From NCBI GenBank assembly GCA_937910685.1, contig CALEMP010000087.1, positions 1 to 34,073 on the forward strand: a stretch of DNA of 34,073 nucleotides. The letters run 5' to 3'. The translations under genes and the position numbers were made by a program. Positions within the stretch are counted from its first letter, which is position 1, and each line of letters begins with the position of its first letter. Origin of the DNA: an uncultured bacterium (GTDB lineage: Bacteria > Planctomycetota > UBA1135 > GCA-002686595). A model generated the notes under the pieces. It saw only the letters and a list, made by a program, of their open reading frames with translations, was not told the origin of the DNA and did not search any database. Shown here in pieces: positions 5,988 to 14,808 of the stretch.

Positions 5988-7408
5988 TAGGAAGAGGCGA
6001 GTTCACCGGTGATGGTGACTTCCAAACCGCCGGCTTCCGATTTGGCAAGTCGGAGCTCGAAGCCATGCCGTTCGGCCACGTCCTCGGCAATAGAAAGGCC
6101 TAAGCCCCGGCCATTGGGGTGACGCCTCCGGGCTTCCTCGCTGCGCCAACGGCGCTCGGTCAAGTGCTTCAAGGTATCCGCATCGATCCCAGGCCCGTCA
6201 TCCAAGACGCGCAGGCTGAACTCGCTCGATGGCCCAAGTCGGAGGTGCAAGGTGGCGTGCCCTCCAGTCTCTCCGTGTCTCACGGCATTGTGTAGCAGGT
6301 TACTGAGCGCTTGTTCCAGGAGAGTCATCTCGCCCAAGACGAACACTTCTCCGTGGGGCAGTCCGTGTTCGAGGGTGATTTCTTTCTCTGCGGCGATGGT
6401 CTGGTGCCGAGCCATGACTCGCAAGCAGAGGGCTTTGAGATCCACCCGGTCCTGACGCAGTTGAGTGTCCATGTCCTCGAGCCGGGCAACGGTGGACAGG
6501 TTGGCGAGCATGGCCCCGATGTACTGGGCCTCTTCCATGGCTTGCAGCACGGTCTTGTCCCCGTTGGTTTCCTTGGCCATGCGGGCCAGGTATCCCTGCA
6601 AGACTGTCAGGGGCGTCCCAACATCATGGGCCGTGTTCTCCACAAAGGAGCGTAGTGCCGCTTCCTTTTGAGTGGCGGTGTCTATGGCTTTGCGCAGTGA
6701 GGCTCCGGCGCTGTTGAAGGCACGGGTTAGATCGGTCAGCTCGTCGGATCCCTCTTCGGGGATGTCCTTGAATGACCCTTGCTCTTCGTTGCGTTGCACC
6801 GCATGGGCCAATTTGCGGGTACGACCTATGAGAGGGCCCATGGCAAACCAAACCGTTGCCAGGAGCGCGGCGGCCAGGGCGCTGACCGCCGCGAGGATGG
6901 GGATCCGGAAAAGCTCAGGTGTGTGTGGGGTGGTCACCAGGATGATTGCTGCGGGGCCGTCGGGCCAAGGGGTGCGCCAGCCCAATGCAAAGACGGAACC
7001 GTCCTTGCCCATGAGCACCGAAGAAGTCTCACCCCCCTTTTCGAGGTCCGCGCGCAGGTCTGCAGGGAACGGGGGAGTGCGCTTGTTGTCGCTTTGGAAA
7101 TCCGATCGATAGGTTGCCAGACGCAGGCGCGGGGTGCTTCCCTGGGGTGCCGCCGCTGGTGGGGGCGGGCGGCGTTCCCGCCTGCGCCTGAGGTGTTCGG
7201 GATGGTCTCTCGGGGGCAAGGGGAAATCGGATGGATTGGCTTCGCAGCGCTCCAAACCGTTGCGCTCGATCATCTCGATTTCAGCGAAGCTCAAGAGGCC
7301 TCTTTCCAGCTCGCGCCACTCAAAGAGATAGCGTGTCCAGTTTGCCCCAGCGATCATAGGAATGGCCAAGAGCACCAATGTGCCCAGCATGCGTTGGCGT
7401 ACCTTCAT
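5987..7408 (-). CDS. Membrane sensor histidine kinase
   Basis: A 473-residue inner-membrane kinase. TM1 is at about 7-22 (LGTLVLLAIPMIAG), a periplasmic sensor of about 140 residues follows, and TM2 is at about 169-192. Then come a HAMP-like segment (to about 245), a dimerisation helix with phospho-acceptor His261 in NTAHDVGTPLT, and the ATPase domain with N-box NLLHNAVRHG, G1 DDGPGID and G2 GRGLGLSIA. The sensor has an odd low-complexity stretch, RRRRERRPPPPAAAP, at about 74-88. It should phosphorylate the regulator encoded just upstream: the two genes overlap as ATGA (7405-7408), so they are translationally coupled. The signal sensed cannot be inferred. ATG 7408 is chosen over an upstream in-frame start because of this overlap. 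Confidence 0.9.
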   Translation of the reverse strand: MKVRQRMLGTLVLLAIPMIAGANWTRYLFEWRELERGLLSFAEIEMIERNGLERCEANPSDFPLPPRDHPEHLRRRRERRPPPPAAAPQGSTPRLRLATYRSDFQSDNKRTPPFPADLRADLEKGGETSSVLMGKDGSVFALGWRTPWPDGPAAIILVTTPHTPELFRIPILAAVSALAAALLATVWFAMGPLIGRTRKLAHAVQRNEEQGSFKDIPEEGSDELTDLTRAFNSAGASLRKAIDTATQKEAALRSFVENTAHDVGTPLTVLQGYLARMAKETNGDKTVLQAMEEAQYIGAMLANLSTVARLEDMDTQLRQDRVDLKALCLRVMARHQTIAAEKEITLEHGLPHGEVFVLGEMTLLEQALSNLLHNAVRHGETGGHATLHLRLGPSSEFSLRVLDDGPGIDADTLKHLTERRWRSEEARRRHPNGRGLGLSIAEDVAERHGFELRLAKSEAGGLEVTITGELASS

Positions 7409-8070
7409 GGGTTGGGAACCTCCAAGCGGTAGCCCACGCCCCAAATCGTGCAGAGGTAATCCGAACAGGGGCCTAGTTTCTTGCGTAGGCGTGACACGTG
7501 TACATCCAAGGTGCGCAGGGTTCCATCGCGGCTTGGATCAAGAGTGGCTTCCACTAGATCCTCGCGACTAATGGCTGCCCCAGCTTGGCGGGCAAGGGCG
7601 GCGAGTAAGTCCCATTCCGCTCGGGTCAGTCGGATGTCCTCTCCATCAACTTTTGCAGTGTGGCCCGTGAGGTCCACGAACAAGCGACCGATTTCTATGC
7701 CACCGGCCCGTTGCAGGATGGGGCGGCGTAGGCGAGCGCCAATGCGAGCGGTTAGTTCTTCCGGCCAGAAAGGTTTGGTCAAGTAGTCATCGGCCCCAAG
7801 TTGAAGTGCTTTGACTTTGATCGTGGCGTCCTGTTTGGCGGACAGAATCAAGATGGGCGTATCGCAACGGCCGCGATACGCCTTAAGGATGTCGAGTCCG
7901 TCTACCTTCGGCAGCATGAGATCGAGCACGATCAAGGCATAGGGCGTGGGGTCCTCGTGCAGCGCGTCTTGCCCATCTGATAGCCAGCGCACCCGGTAGT
8001 CCTGCTCACTGAGCTGAGCGATGACCTGCTGCGCTAGAGCCTGGTCATCTTCAATGAGGAGGATATTCAT
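7405..8070 (-). CDS. OmpR/PhoB-family response regulator
   Basis: A 221-residue DNA-binding regulator. The receiver domain (1-115) has the acidic pair in LLIEDDQ (Asp8/Asp9), phospho-acceptor Asp50 in LIVLDLMLP, Ser77 in LILSAK and Lys99 in YLTKPF. The C-terminal winged helix (about 125-221) has the usual LTRAEWDLL, the recognition helix LRTLDVHVSRLRKKLG, and the wing ending WGVGYRLE. All phosphorylation residues are intact. It partners the kinase with which it overlaps by 4 nt. ATG 8070 is chosen because MNILLIEDD is the normal family N terminus. A 300-bp gap separates it from a divergent di-heme gene. Confidence 0.93.
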   Translation of the reverse strand: MNILLIEDDQALAQQVIAQLSEQDYRVRWLSDGQDALHEDPTPYALIVLDLMLPKVDGLDILKAYRGRCDTPILILSAKQDATIKVKALQLGADDYLTKPFWPEELTARIGARLRRPILQRAGGIEIGRLFVDLTGHTAKVDGEDIRLTRAEWDLLAALARQAGAAISREDLVEATLDPSRDGTLRTLDVHVSRLRKKLGPCSDYLCTIWGVGYRLEVPNP

Positions 8071-8370
8071 GGGGTGGGTGCCCAATAATAAGCACTTGCG
8101 CAGCCGCTGGGAGACGAGGCTTCAAGTGAGACATGGATCTGAGCCGTGAGTCTTTTGGCCCGATTCAGCTTTCTGGCCCAGGACAGAATGGGCTCTAGAC
8201 CTTACGGAGTGCCTAAGAAGAGTCCAAAGTTCGTCCCGGGCCGGTTACGAGCGGAGTCTGGCCCGCCACCATGGGCGGTCTAATGTAGCTTTAGGGAAGC
8301 GCAAGGTGCGATGGGTATAGATATGTCCCCCCCCCAGGACTACGACCTAAGCACCCTCACTCCCATTCTG
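8071..8370. other. Divergent intergenic region
   Basis: This 300-bp gap separates the response regulator (minus) from the di-heme protein (plus). It contains a G+C hairpin, CGGGCC (8237-8242) with GGCCCG (8260-8265), and a run of nine C at 8327-8335. The run does not affect the gene if ATG 8371 is the true start. Promoters for both genes should lie here, but no clear boxes are visible. Confidence 0.4.
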
Positions 8371-10020
8371 ATGAAGAATACCCACACCCGCCTCGCGCCT
8401 TTGATCACTGGCTTGGCCTTTACTTTGACCATTGGTGCTCTTGCCCAGGGGCCGCCGCCGCCCCTCGGCCCACCCCCGGTTCCGCCTCAAAATCAAATAA
8501 CCCCCGCCAAGGCGATCCTGGGCAAGGCGCTCTTCTGGGATGAACAGTTGAGTTCGAGCAGCACGGTTTCTTGTGGCACTTGCCATCAGCCTGCCGCGGG
8601 TGGGGGCGACCCCCGCAATCAAGGCGACATGCGCAACCCTGGAGTGGACGGGATACTGGGAACCCCCGATGACATTCTTGGGTCCCTCGGTGTGGCACGC
8701 ACGGATGCGAACGGCGATTACCAACCCCACGGAGTTTTTGGCCATGACAGGCAAGTGACCAGCCGTGCGACGCCGAGCAACCTGATGGGGGCTTACTTCA
8801 GCGAACTGTTCTGGGATGGACGCGCTACTTCGGAGTTCACGGATCCATTGACGGGCAATGTTGTGATTCCTTCTGGCGGATCCTTGGAGAGCCAATCCCT
8901 GGCTCCGATTCTTTCGAGCGCCGAGATGGCCAATGATGGGCGCAGCTGGAGTGATGTGACTTCGAAGCTGGAAACTGTGGAGCCTCTTGCGGTCGCATTC
9001 AACTTGCCCGGTGACTTGAGTGCGGCTTTGGCTGGTGGAGTGACCTACCCTGATCTGTTCCAGGCTGCATTTGGTACTGCTGAAATCACGCCGGTTCGTA
9101 TTGGCTTGGCCTTGGCTACTTATCAGCGGACCCTCGTTCCTAATCAAACCCCCTGGGACTCTTTTACAAGTGGCAATCAAGGGGCCCTAAGCCAAGGCCA
9201 ACAGGCGGGACTCGGGGCATTCGTTAGTCAGGGATCACGCTGCAATGCCTGTCACGGGGGCAATCTCTTTGCGGACAATCAGTATCACAACCTTGGTCTG
9301 CGTCCCATTAGTGAAGACTCGGGCCGTCAGGCGGTGACCGGGGTCTTTGGAGACCGCGGTCGATTCAAAACACCGAGTCTGCGAAACGTTGGATTGCGTG
9401 GTGGGGCCCTCTTGCATAACGGGTCTCCTTCCATCCCCAATCTCAATTCTCTCTTGGCGTTCTACGATGCAGATGGTGGTCAGTTTGGGGCCAACAAGGA
9501 CCCGATCCTCAACAATCTAAATGTGCCGCCGAACGTGCGGCCGGCCCTCCGGGATTTCTTGATCAATGGGCTAACTGACCCTCGTGCTGCAGCGGAATTG
9601 CCGCCCTTTGATCGCCCCAATCTTTCCACCGAGCGCATAGCCCCTCCGATCGAAATCTTGCAGGCGGAGGCGCGTTCCGGATCGGGAGGCTTTACTCCAC
9701 AGGTGGTGGCCCTCAGTCCTCCCCATGTGGGTAACCCGGACTGGAAGCTTGGAGTGTATGACGGACTGGGTGGCGCGAATGCTCTGGTCACAGTTTCGAA
9801 CTCTGCACCGAGTGCCACGATTCCGAGTTTCAGTCGTGTGGGTGGAGGTCTCGTGCTCAACGGCTCTGGGCCTGGGCAGGGGTATGCGACCTGGCACCGG
9901 GAAATGCCATCTGATCCAGGACTTGTGGGCCTAGAACTTTGGCTCCAATGGCGCGTGCGGGACATGGGTGCAAGAGGGGGAGTGGCCCGCTCTCCTGTCG
10001 TGCACCTGACCCTCTTCTAA
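8371..10020 (+). CDS. Di-heme cytochrome c peroxidase/MauG-like protein
   Basis: A 549-residue periplasmic protein. A Sec signal peptide (LAPLITGLAFTLTIGALAQG) is followed by a Pro-rich linker. Two c-type heme motifs are visible: CGTCH at 68-72 and CNACH at 291-295. The typical MauG/CcpA landmarks GKALFWDEQLS near the first heme and FKTPSLRNVGLRG...LLHNGS after the second are present. Such proteins reduce peroxide or oxidise partner proteins using high-valent heme. Beyond the family end (about 430) there is a C-terminal extension of about 110 residues (VVALSPPHVGNPDW... to VVHLTLF) that looks like a small beta domain seen as a tail in some Planctomycetota exported proteins. ATG 8371 gives a normal signal peptide; an upstream in-frame ATG at 8311 does not. 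Confidence 0.88.
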   Translation: MKNTHTRLAPLITGLAFTLTIGALAQGPPPPLGPPPVPPQNQITPAKAILGKALFWDEQLSSSSTVSCGTCHQPAAGGGDPRNQGDMRNPGVDGILGTPDDILGSLGVARTDANGDYQPHGVFGHDRQVTSRATPSNLMGAYFSELFWDGRATSEFTDPLTGNVVIPSGGSLESQSLAPILSSAEMANDGRSWSDVTSKLETVEPLAVAFNLPGDLSAALAGGVTYPDLFQAAFGTAEITPVRIGLALATYQRTLVPNQTPWDSFTSGNQGALSQGQQAGLGAFVSQGSRCNACHGGNLFADNQYHNLGLRPISEDSGRQAVTGVFGDRGRFKTPSLRNVGLRGGALLHNGSPSIPNLNSLLAFYDADGGQFGANKDPILNNLNVPPNVRPALRDFLINGLTDPRAAAELPPFDRPNLSTERIAPPIEILQAEARSGSGGFTPQVVALSPPHVGNPDWKLGVYDGLGGANALVTVSNSAPSATIPSFSRVGGGLVLNGSGPGQGYATWHREMPSDPGLVGLELWLQWRVRDMGARGGVARSPVVHLTLF

Positions 10021-10216
10021 CCATAAATCAACCTCTCTCCTCCGAGCCCGTGTCCCATGCTTTTTGCGCGGGGCGCGGGCTCACCTAATTCGTGTAGGCC
10101 CCACGCCCGCCGCATTCGAGCAAGCGCCTCCCGCTCGCACCCGATGGGAGGTGTTGATAGGAGTGAAGACGCGAGGCGCGCTCAGAGGGTTAGTGGAAGC
10201 CCTTTTGGAGTCCTGT

Positions 10217-11290
10217 CTACTTGGGAAGGATGGCCAGTTGCTCGGCTAGTGGCAGCTGCAGGAAACGGCCGAAGGCGATGTAGAACTGCTCTGAGGACAT
10301 CCCGAAGGTTTCTTGGAACGCTACCTCCCAGCCGAGTTCGTTGAGCAAGGGGTAGAAGGTGTCGAGTAAGGCGGTTTGTCCCTGCTCATGCAAGAGGTAG
10401 GCGATCGCCCAGCAGCCCAAGTCATAGCCAGCGGAGGCGCATTCCATGCTGTAGGTGATGTCGCCCAGGTTCGTGCCGGGGCAAGCACGCGCAATCGTTT
10501 CCTTGCCGTTTCGTAGCTTGTGCTCGAAGGTCCGTTCGAGGGATCCCAGGTTGCTGTTGTCGATGAGCAGGAGTTTTCCCGATGACCAGAGCCTTCTCGT
10601 GGTGGTCTGCGCCATGTACTCGGCTCCGCCTTCGGTGAACCACATCGGGCCCGCGAGCTTTTCTCTCTTGTTGTGGTCTCGCGTTTTGATGTGAGCTTGC
10701 TGGACCGCATGGAAGTACTCGTGGAAAACTGTCACTTGTTCGCCCCCTGGACTCGCGCCGAAGAGGCTGTCAAAGCCGAGGGGGTAAGAGGAGGTGAAGA
10801 AGTGAATGCCCCAATCACGATTGCCATTCCATCCCATGGTGCCGCCGGCCCTTTGATTGGCAACGGCATCGGCGCCGACCTTCCTGTAGGACTCGAAGCC
10901 GTGGTCGATGTGCGTGGCCGTATGGTGGCGCAGGCAGTCCTCTTCGTCCCATTGGCCTAGGTCAGAGCGGCGTTTGCAGAGCTGTTCGGCCAGGGCGGAG
11001 GCGGCTTCTCGATCCGCTCCGAGAACCCAGTACTCCAGCGGGCCGTAGTTTCCCCACTCGGCGGTCGCGGCAAGCAGGGTGTTGGTCAATCCGTGACGCA
11101 CATTCTCTGACAAGTCGGCTGCGAAGAACAGGGCTGGTGGTGCCTCGATGATTTGCCCCCAGCTGTCGGCGTGGGCCTCATCCGCACGAGAGCCGTGGGG
11201 TGACTCAGAATGAGGCACATGATCCGCCGTGTCCGGCGCACCGCAGGACGAGAGCAACACGATTATGAAGGTCAGCTGACAACGGCTCAT
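10217..11290 (-). CDS. Putative metallopeptidase-like lipoprotein (HEYFH)
   Basis: A 357-residue protein. MSRCQLTFIIVLLSSC is a lipoprotein signal with Cys16. Residues 190-194 are HEYFH (HExxH), and MWFTEGGAEYMAQ at 216-228 supplies Glu220 or Glu224 as a candidate third zinc ligand, an arrangement like gluzincins. Other Cys residues (105, 119 and a pair near 290-310) may form disulfides. The frame is open 81 codons further upstream, but that sequence has no protein character, so ATG 11290 is chosen. It is convergent with the di-heme gene, 197 bp away. It has no detectable similarity by eye to the HELVH lipoprotein at 662-1243 beyond the motif. The substrate is unknown. Confidence 0.75.
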   Translation of the reverse strand: MSRCQLTFIIVLLSSCGAPDTADHVPHSESPHGSRADEAHADSWGQIIEAPPALFFAADLSENVRHGLTNTLLAATAEWGNYGPLEYWVLGADREAASALAEQLCKRRSDLGQWDEEDCLRHHTATHIDHGFESYRKVGADAVANQRAGGTMGWNGNRDWGIHFFTSSYPLGFDSLFGASPGGEQVTVFHEYFHAVQQAHIKTRDHNKREKLAGPMWFTEGGAEYMAQTTTRRLWSSGKLLLIDNSNLGSLERTFEHKLRNGKETIARACPGTNLGDITYSMECASAGYDLGCWAIAYLLHEQGQTALLDTFYPLLNELGWEVAFQETFGMSSEQFYIAFGRFLQLPLAEQLAILPK

Positions 11291-11696
11291 GCTGCTATTG
11301 ATCTGTTGGGTATAAATTGCAGAACCTCTTTTCCGATCGTGACACAGCGTGACCCGTGGGAAATGGACTCCGTATCCATGGCGGTCGTCGGTCGTTACTC
11401 GGAAGCACGAGCATAGACAAGATCCGACCTTCCGAGAAGATAAGTGAAACAAAGTGCCCCTGCCGGCCGCTGGGCCCCTCTCCAGCCCCACAATCGGGCT
11501 CTTCCAGGTGATCGGGAAGGGGGGCGTTCTCAATACCGAGCTTGGGGATGATCAGGACCCGGAGGGCGGTCCGGTTGGAAGCGCCTGGCCTCGCGAGGAG
11601 GAGGTTTGAGAGTGTTTCTTGACTGCATGTATCGTTCGCAGAAGTTGCCTATATAGATGCATCCAGAATGGTGACTTTTGCGAACTGTTGGATGAC
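11291..11696. other. Divergent intergenic region
   Basis: About 405 bp between the HEYFH lipoprotein (minus) and the SRPBCC protein (plus). Apart from the inverted repeat at 11634-11685 nothing stands out. Open frames here are extensions of the neighbouring genes, without plausible protein character. Confidence 0.5.
11634..11685 (+). promoter_or_regulatory. Long inverted repeat in front of the SRPBCC gene
   Basis: GTTCGCAGAAGT (11634-11645) pairs with ACTTTTGCGAAC (11674-11685) over 12 positions with one G-U. Four more pairs inside (two G-U) extend it to 16 bp around a 20-nt loop that contains TATATA and the palindrome GATGCATC. It ends 11 nt before the start codon at 11697. As RNA it could control translation; as DNA it could be an operator over a -10-like TATATA. 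Confidence 0.5.
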
Positions 11697-12143
11697 ATGA
11701 AGACGTTCCATCTAGATCGCGAGCTAACCATCGCGCGCCCCATTCACGAAGTGTTCGCCTTCTTCGGCAATCCACAGAATCTCGAGGCCATCACTCCCCC
11801 CTGGTTGCGCTTCCGGGTACGGGAGGCCTCCGATCATCCCCTGCGCGAGGGCAGCCAGATCCGCTATTTCCTCAAGGTGCATGGTTGTCCGATGGGTTGG
11901 ACGAGCTTGATCTCGACCTGGAACCCTCCCCATTGCTTCGTTGACGAGCAGGTGAGTGGACCTTACCGGATCTGGCACCACACTCACACGTTTGAGCAGG
12001 TCGACGGGGGAACGCGAATTCGCGACCGCGTGGAGTATGCGATGTTTGGTGGGCGGCTAATCAACGAACTCTTCGTGAGCAGGGACCTGGACCGCGTCTT
12101 CGATTACCGAACCGCACGACTGGAAGAGATCTTCGCATCCTAG
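11697..12143 (+). CDS. SRPBCC (START-like) family protein
   Basis: A 148-residue single-domain protein of the polyketide-cyclase/dehydrase-like SRPBCC superfamily, which forms a hydrophobic ligand pocket. The N-terminal pattern FHLDRELTIARPIHEVFAFF, then NPQNLEAITPPWLRF, is typical. Later strands WTSLISTWNPPHCFVDEQV and GTRIRDRVEYAM match the usual beta grip, and the last helix is FDYRTARLEEIF. The ligand and role are unknown. In some genomes such proteins sit beside photolyase or NAD-epimerase genes, but no such partner is present here. ATG 11697 is chosen because the upstream in-frame residues are Cys-rich and not family-like, and would run through the inverted repeat. Confidence 0.8.
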   Translation: MKTFHLDRELTIARPIHEVFAFFGNPQNLEAITPPWLRFRVREASDHPLREGSQIRYFLKVHGCPMGWTSLISTWNPPHCFVDEQVSGPYRIWHHTHTFEQVDGGTRIRDRVEYAMFGGRLINELFVSRDLDRVFDYRTARLEEIFAS

Positions 12144-12260
12144 GGCCGAGCTTAGGATGGCCATGATGGAAGGCGATTCTGCCGCGCTCAAGATCGCAGA
12201 GTACTTCAGCAGATCATCTGTCCCGCGGGCCTGTCTAGTGCGCGCAGGTCCAACGCCTGT

Positions 12261-14804
12261 CTAGTTTTCCAAGGCAATCTGCGCCCAGCCCACATGGCCT
12301 TTGGGGCCATGCCAGCGGGAGAGAATTTGAACTCGGATCGAGAGAATGGGCTTATCGATACCCAACTCAATTCGGGTGGGAATAATCGCATCCGAGTGAA
12401 GGCTTGCTAGTACCTCGTACCGGCCATTGACGGTGATCTTGACGTCCTTGATTGGGTTCCATGTGCCCAGCTGGGAACGCGCGGCCACGGCCTGGCTGAG
12501 GACCAAGTGATTGGCCCGGGCGGGTCGTTGCAGATCAATCTGCACCCACGGCTTGGCATCGTCAGGGCCTGCTTGCCAATAGGTCGAGTGGATGCCGTCC
12601 GTGAGGTACCCAGTCCCTCGGCTAGCTACCTCGCTGGACGCGTGCATGGTGCTGGCGGCGTGACGTAGGAGGTTTTCGCCAAGGAAGGGGCGCGCGTCCC
12701 GCAAGAGTTCCTTTTGGTTGCGCTCCACCTTGTAAGTCAACGGGAGAGAGCGCAGCTCGGTGGTTTTGTTGTAGTTGTCTGGATATTCACCCAAGGCGAC
12801 CACCGTTGCCACCACTTGGACCGTGACTGTCTCGGGGTGCTTGAACCGGATTTTGGTAGGGAAGCGCTCCTGCACCCAGGGCTTGAGTGGATCTCCATCC
12901 ACCGCGGCGCGGGGCTTTCCGTTGATCAAGTATTCGACCCTGACTACCCGCAGGCCTGTCTTTGGTGCTGGTTGCTCTGCATAAGGGGCGAGGACCTTTG
13001 GGTCAATGCCCGTCATGAAAACGGTCACGTCCAGGTTTCCGTGAGCCCGGAAGTGTAAGGGGCCTTCCTCCTTCTTCGCAGATTGCCCGATAACTTGGGC
13101 CTTCTTTCCGGTCATGGCTGCAGTGGCCTTGACCAGGAAAAGTAGCGCAAAGGCGGTGTTCGATTGGGTGCTCCAGCCGCCATCTTCTTTTTGTTGGCCT
13201 AGCAGGTGGTCCGCGCCTTCAAAGTACCAATCGGCTCGGATTCTTCCTTCCATTCCGGGCAAGCCCGCTGCCCGTTCGACTCCATACAAGTAGTAGTAGA
13301 AGTCGTAGCTGTTCGGAGCCGAAGTCATGGACCAATTGATCTCCAGCCAGTTGATCGCAGCGGTGAGCTGTGACTCGGCGAATCTGCGGCTGGGACCCCC
13401 GAGGTTCTTGCCCGCGCAGATTTCCGCGATCCGGCAAATCGCGATGGCGGCGGTGCTCATGGAGCGTGAATCCGTGCGATCCCCTCGGTAGCGATATCCC
13501 CTGGTCGGGTTGGTTTTGAGCCCGCTACCCGGCGCCGCCGGGAACTCGCCCTCAAGTCCCCCGTAGTGTTTGTGCAGGCCGTTGATCATGCGAACGTAGA
13601 CATTGCGCGGGGTCTTGATTCCAAGCTCATGGGCTGACCACAGCGCGAGAGCCGCGTATTGCGTGCAGGACAGGTCGTAGTTCCCTTCCGGATAGGCCCA
13701 ACCGGTATCAGGGTCCCGACGCTCCCACTCCAGAAGCCGATCGACGATGCGCTCTGCCCGTTCCATATAGAGCGCCTTGTTGTTGGGGTCTCCGTGCTCG
13801 ATTAGGTGTCGCAGGAGCATCATCGCCACGCCGGCCGTGTAGGTGTGGCGCGGCTCTTCCTGGTAGATGAAACGGAGGCCAGCTTGTACCGAAGGGTGGG
13901 CAACCGAGACGCCGCTCTTCAGTAGAGCATAGGTCGCAAGCACAGTCATGCCGGAGCGGTACTTTTCATAGTGCTGGCCCCAAGACCCATCGCGAGCTTG
14001 CATCTCGATCAGGCGCGTGACACCCCGGTTGATGGCGCCGTTGATCCGAGGCTGGAACTGATCTGGCCAGCGGGAGGGAATTCCCCGTTGCGCAGAACTG
14101 GGAAGCTTCGGCAGAGAGCGACTTTCCGTGATGAAGCGCCGGCGCACTTCCCCAGGTTTGATTCGGTCGTCGTGCACCTTGGCCCTAAGCAATACACCGG
14201 CCAAGGGATGTTCCTCGTTGGTGTCCTTGTAAGCACCGGCGGCTAGGATGTGGCTCTCGGCATAAAGCAAATCGCCTCCGGGCGCTTCACTGAAGGCGAC
14301 TTCGAGGCCGTTTACATAAAGCCGAGCGGTTTTGCCGTCATAAGTACCCACCACGTGGGCCCATTCGCCCGTACGCAGAGTTTTGGGAGCGGTGAGGTAC
14401 TCCAAGCGACCTTGTTCCTCGGTAGCTATGGCGAAGCAATAGCGTTGGTTGCGGATGCCCAAGAGCCAGCCGCGTTCCACATCGCCATTGTCTTCCACTG
14501 CCCCCAGGAAACCACCCCAAGGTCCAGGGCGATCGACCACCGCCCAAGCTTCCACGGCCATCCTTCGTTTTGGAAGAACTGTGCCGGGGGTTTCAATCAG
14601 TGCGGTGAGGGCGGATTGGTGACCGTTGAACAGTAGTCCCGGACCCTCTGCTAAGAAGTCTCGGTCTCCTTCAGCATTCAGACTGACGGCGCCACTGGTG
14701 GGGGCGAGCTTACCGGCGACCAGTGCTTCTGCTTGGAAGTCCCAAGCCAACTCATCGTTGTTTGGGACTGCGGCCAGGGCTAGGGAGAGACTAAGTAACA
14801 GCAT
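12261..14804 (-). CDS. LamG-like / alpha-alpha toroid / discoidin-like exported protein
   Basis: An 847-residue exported protein with signal peptide MLLLSLSLALAAV. Residues about 20-220 form a LamG/concanavalin-like beta sandwich (MAVEAWAVVDRPGPWGGFLG, GEWAHVVGTYDGKTARLYVNG). Residues about 250-560 resemble the squalene-cyclase/prenyltransferase toroid, with QARDGSWGQ and QKEDGGWSTQ repeat motifs. No catalytic DxDD or clear zinc site is visible, so it may be a binding or structural toroid. The C-terminal 140 or so residues look like a discoidin (F5/8 type C) domain: STYWQAGPDDAKPWVQIDL, VKITVNG. It is the last gene of an operon with PSCyt1/PSD1/DUF1553 and DUF1501 genes, starting 4 nt after the DUF1501 stop. 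A carbohydrate-binding role is likely but unproven. Confidence 0.8.
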   Translation of the reverse strand: MLLLSLSLALAAVPNNDELAWDFQAEALVAGKLAPTSGAVSLNAEGDRDFLAEGPGLLFNGHQSALTALIETPGTVLPKRRMAVEAWAVVDRPGPWGGFLGAVEDNGDVERGWLLGIRNQRYCFAIATEEQGRLEYLTAPKTLRTGEWAHVVGTYDGKTARLYVNGLEVAFSEAPGGDLLYAESHILAAGAYKDTNEEHPLAGVLLRAKVHDDRIKPGEVRRRFITESRSLPKLPSSAQRGIPSRWPDQFQPRINGAINRGVTRLIEMQARDGSWGQHYEKYRSGMTVLATYALLKSGVSVAHPSVQAGLRFIYQEEPRHTYTAGVAMMLLRHLIEHGDPNNKALYMERAERIVDRLLEWERRDPDTGWAYPEGNYDLSCTQYAALALWSAHELGIKTPRNVYVRMINGLHKHYGGLEGEFPAAPGSGLKTNPTRGYRYRGDRTDSRSMSTAAIAICRIAEICAGKNLGGPSRRFAESQLTAAINWLEINWSMTSAPNSYDFYYYLYGVERAAGLPGMEGRIRADWYFEGADHLLGQQKEDGGWSTQSNTAFALLFLVKATAAMTGKKAQVIGQSAKKEEGPLHFRAHGNLDVTVFMTGIDPKVLAPYAEQPAPKTGLRVVRVEYLINGKPRAAVDGDPLKPWVQERFPTKIRFKHPETVTVQVVATVVALGEYPDNYNKTTELRSLPLTYKVERNQKELLRDARPFLGENLLRHAASTMHASSEVASRGTGYLTDGIHSTYWQAGPDDAKPWVQIDLQRPARANHLVLSQAVAARSQLGTWNPIKDVKITVNGRYEVLASLHSDAIIPTRIELGIDKPILSIRVQILSRWHGPKGHVGWAQIALEN

Positions 14805-14808
14805 CAAA

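Noticed and set aside
8327..8335. Run of nine C near the di-heme gene as a phase-variation tract
   Set aside because: It lies upstream of the best start (ATG 8371, directly before the signal peptide), so slippage would not change the protein.
12229..12265. Direct repeat GCCTGTCTAGT at 12229-12239 and 12255-12265
   Set aside because: Only 11 bp and two copies, one overlapping a stop codon. It may be a chance duplication.
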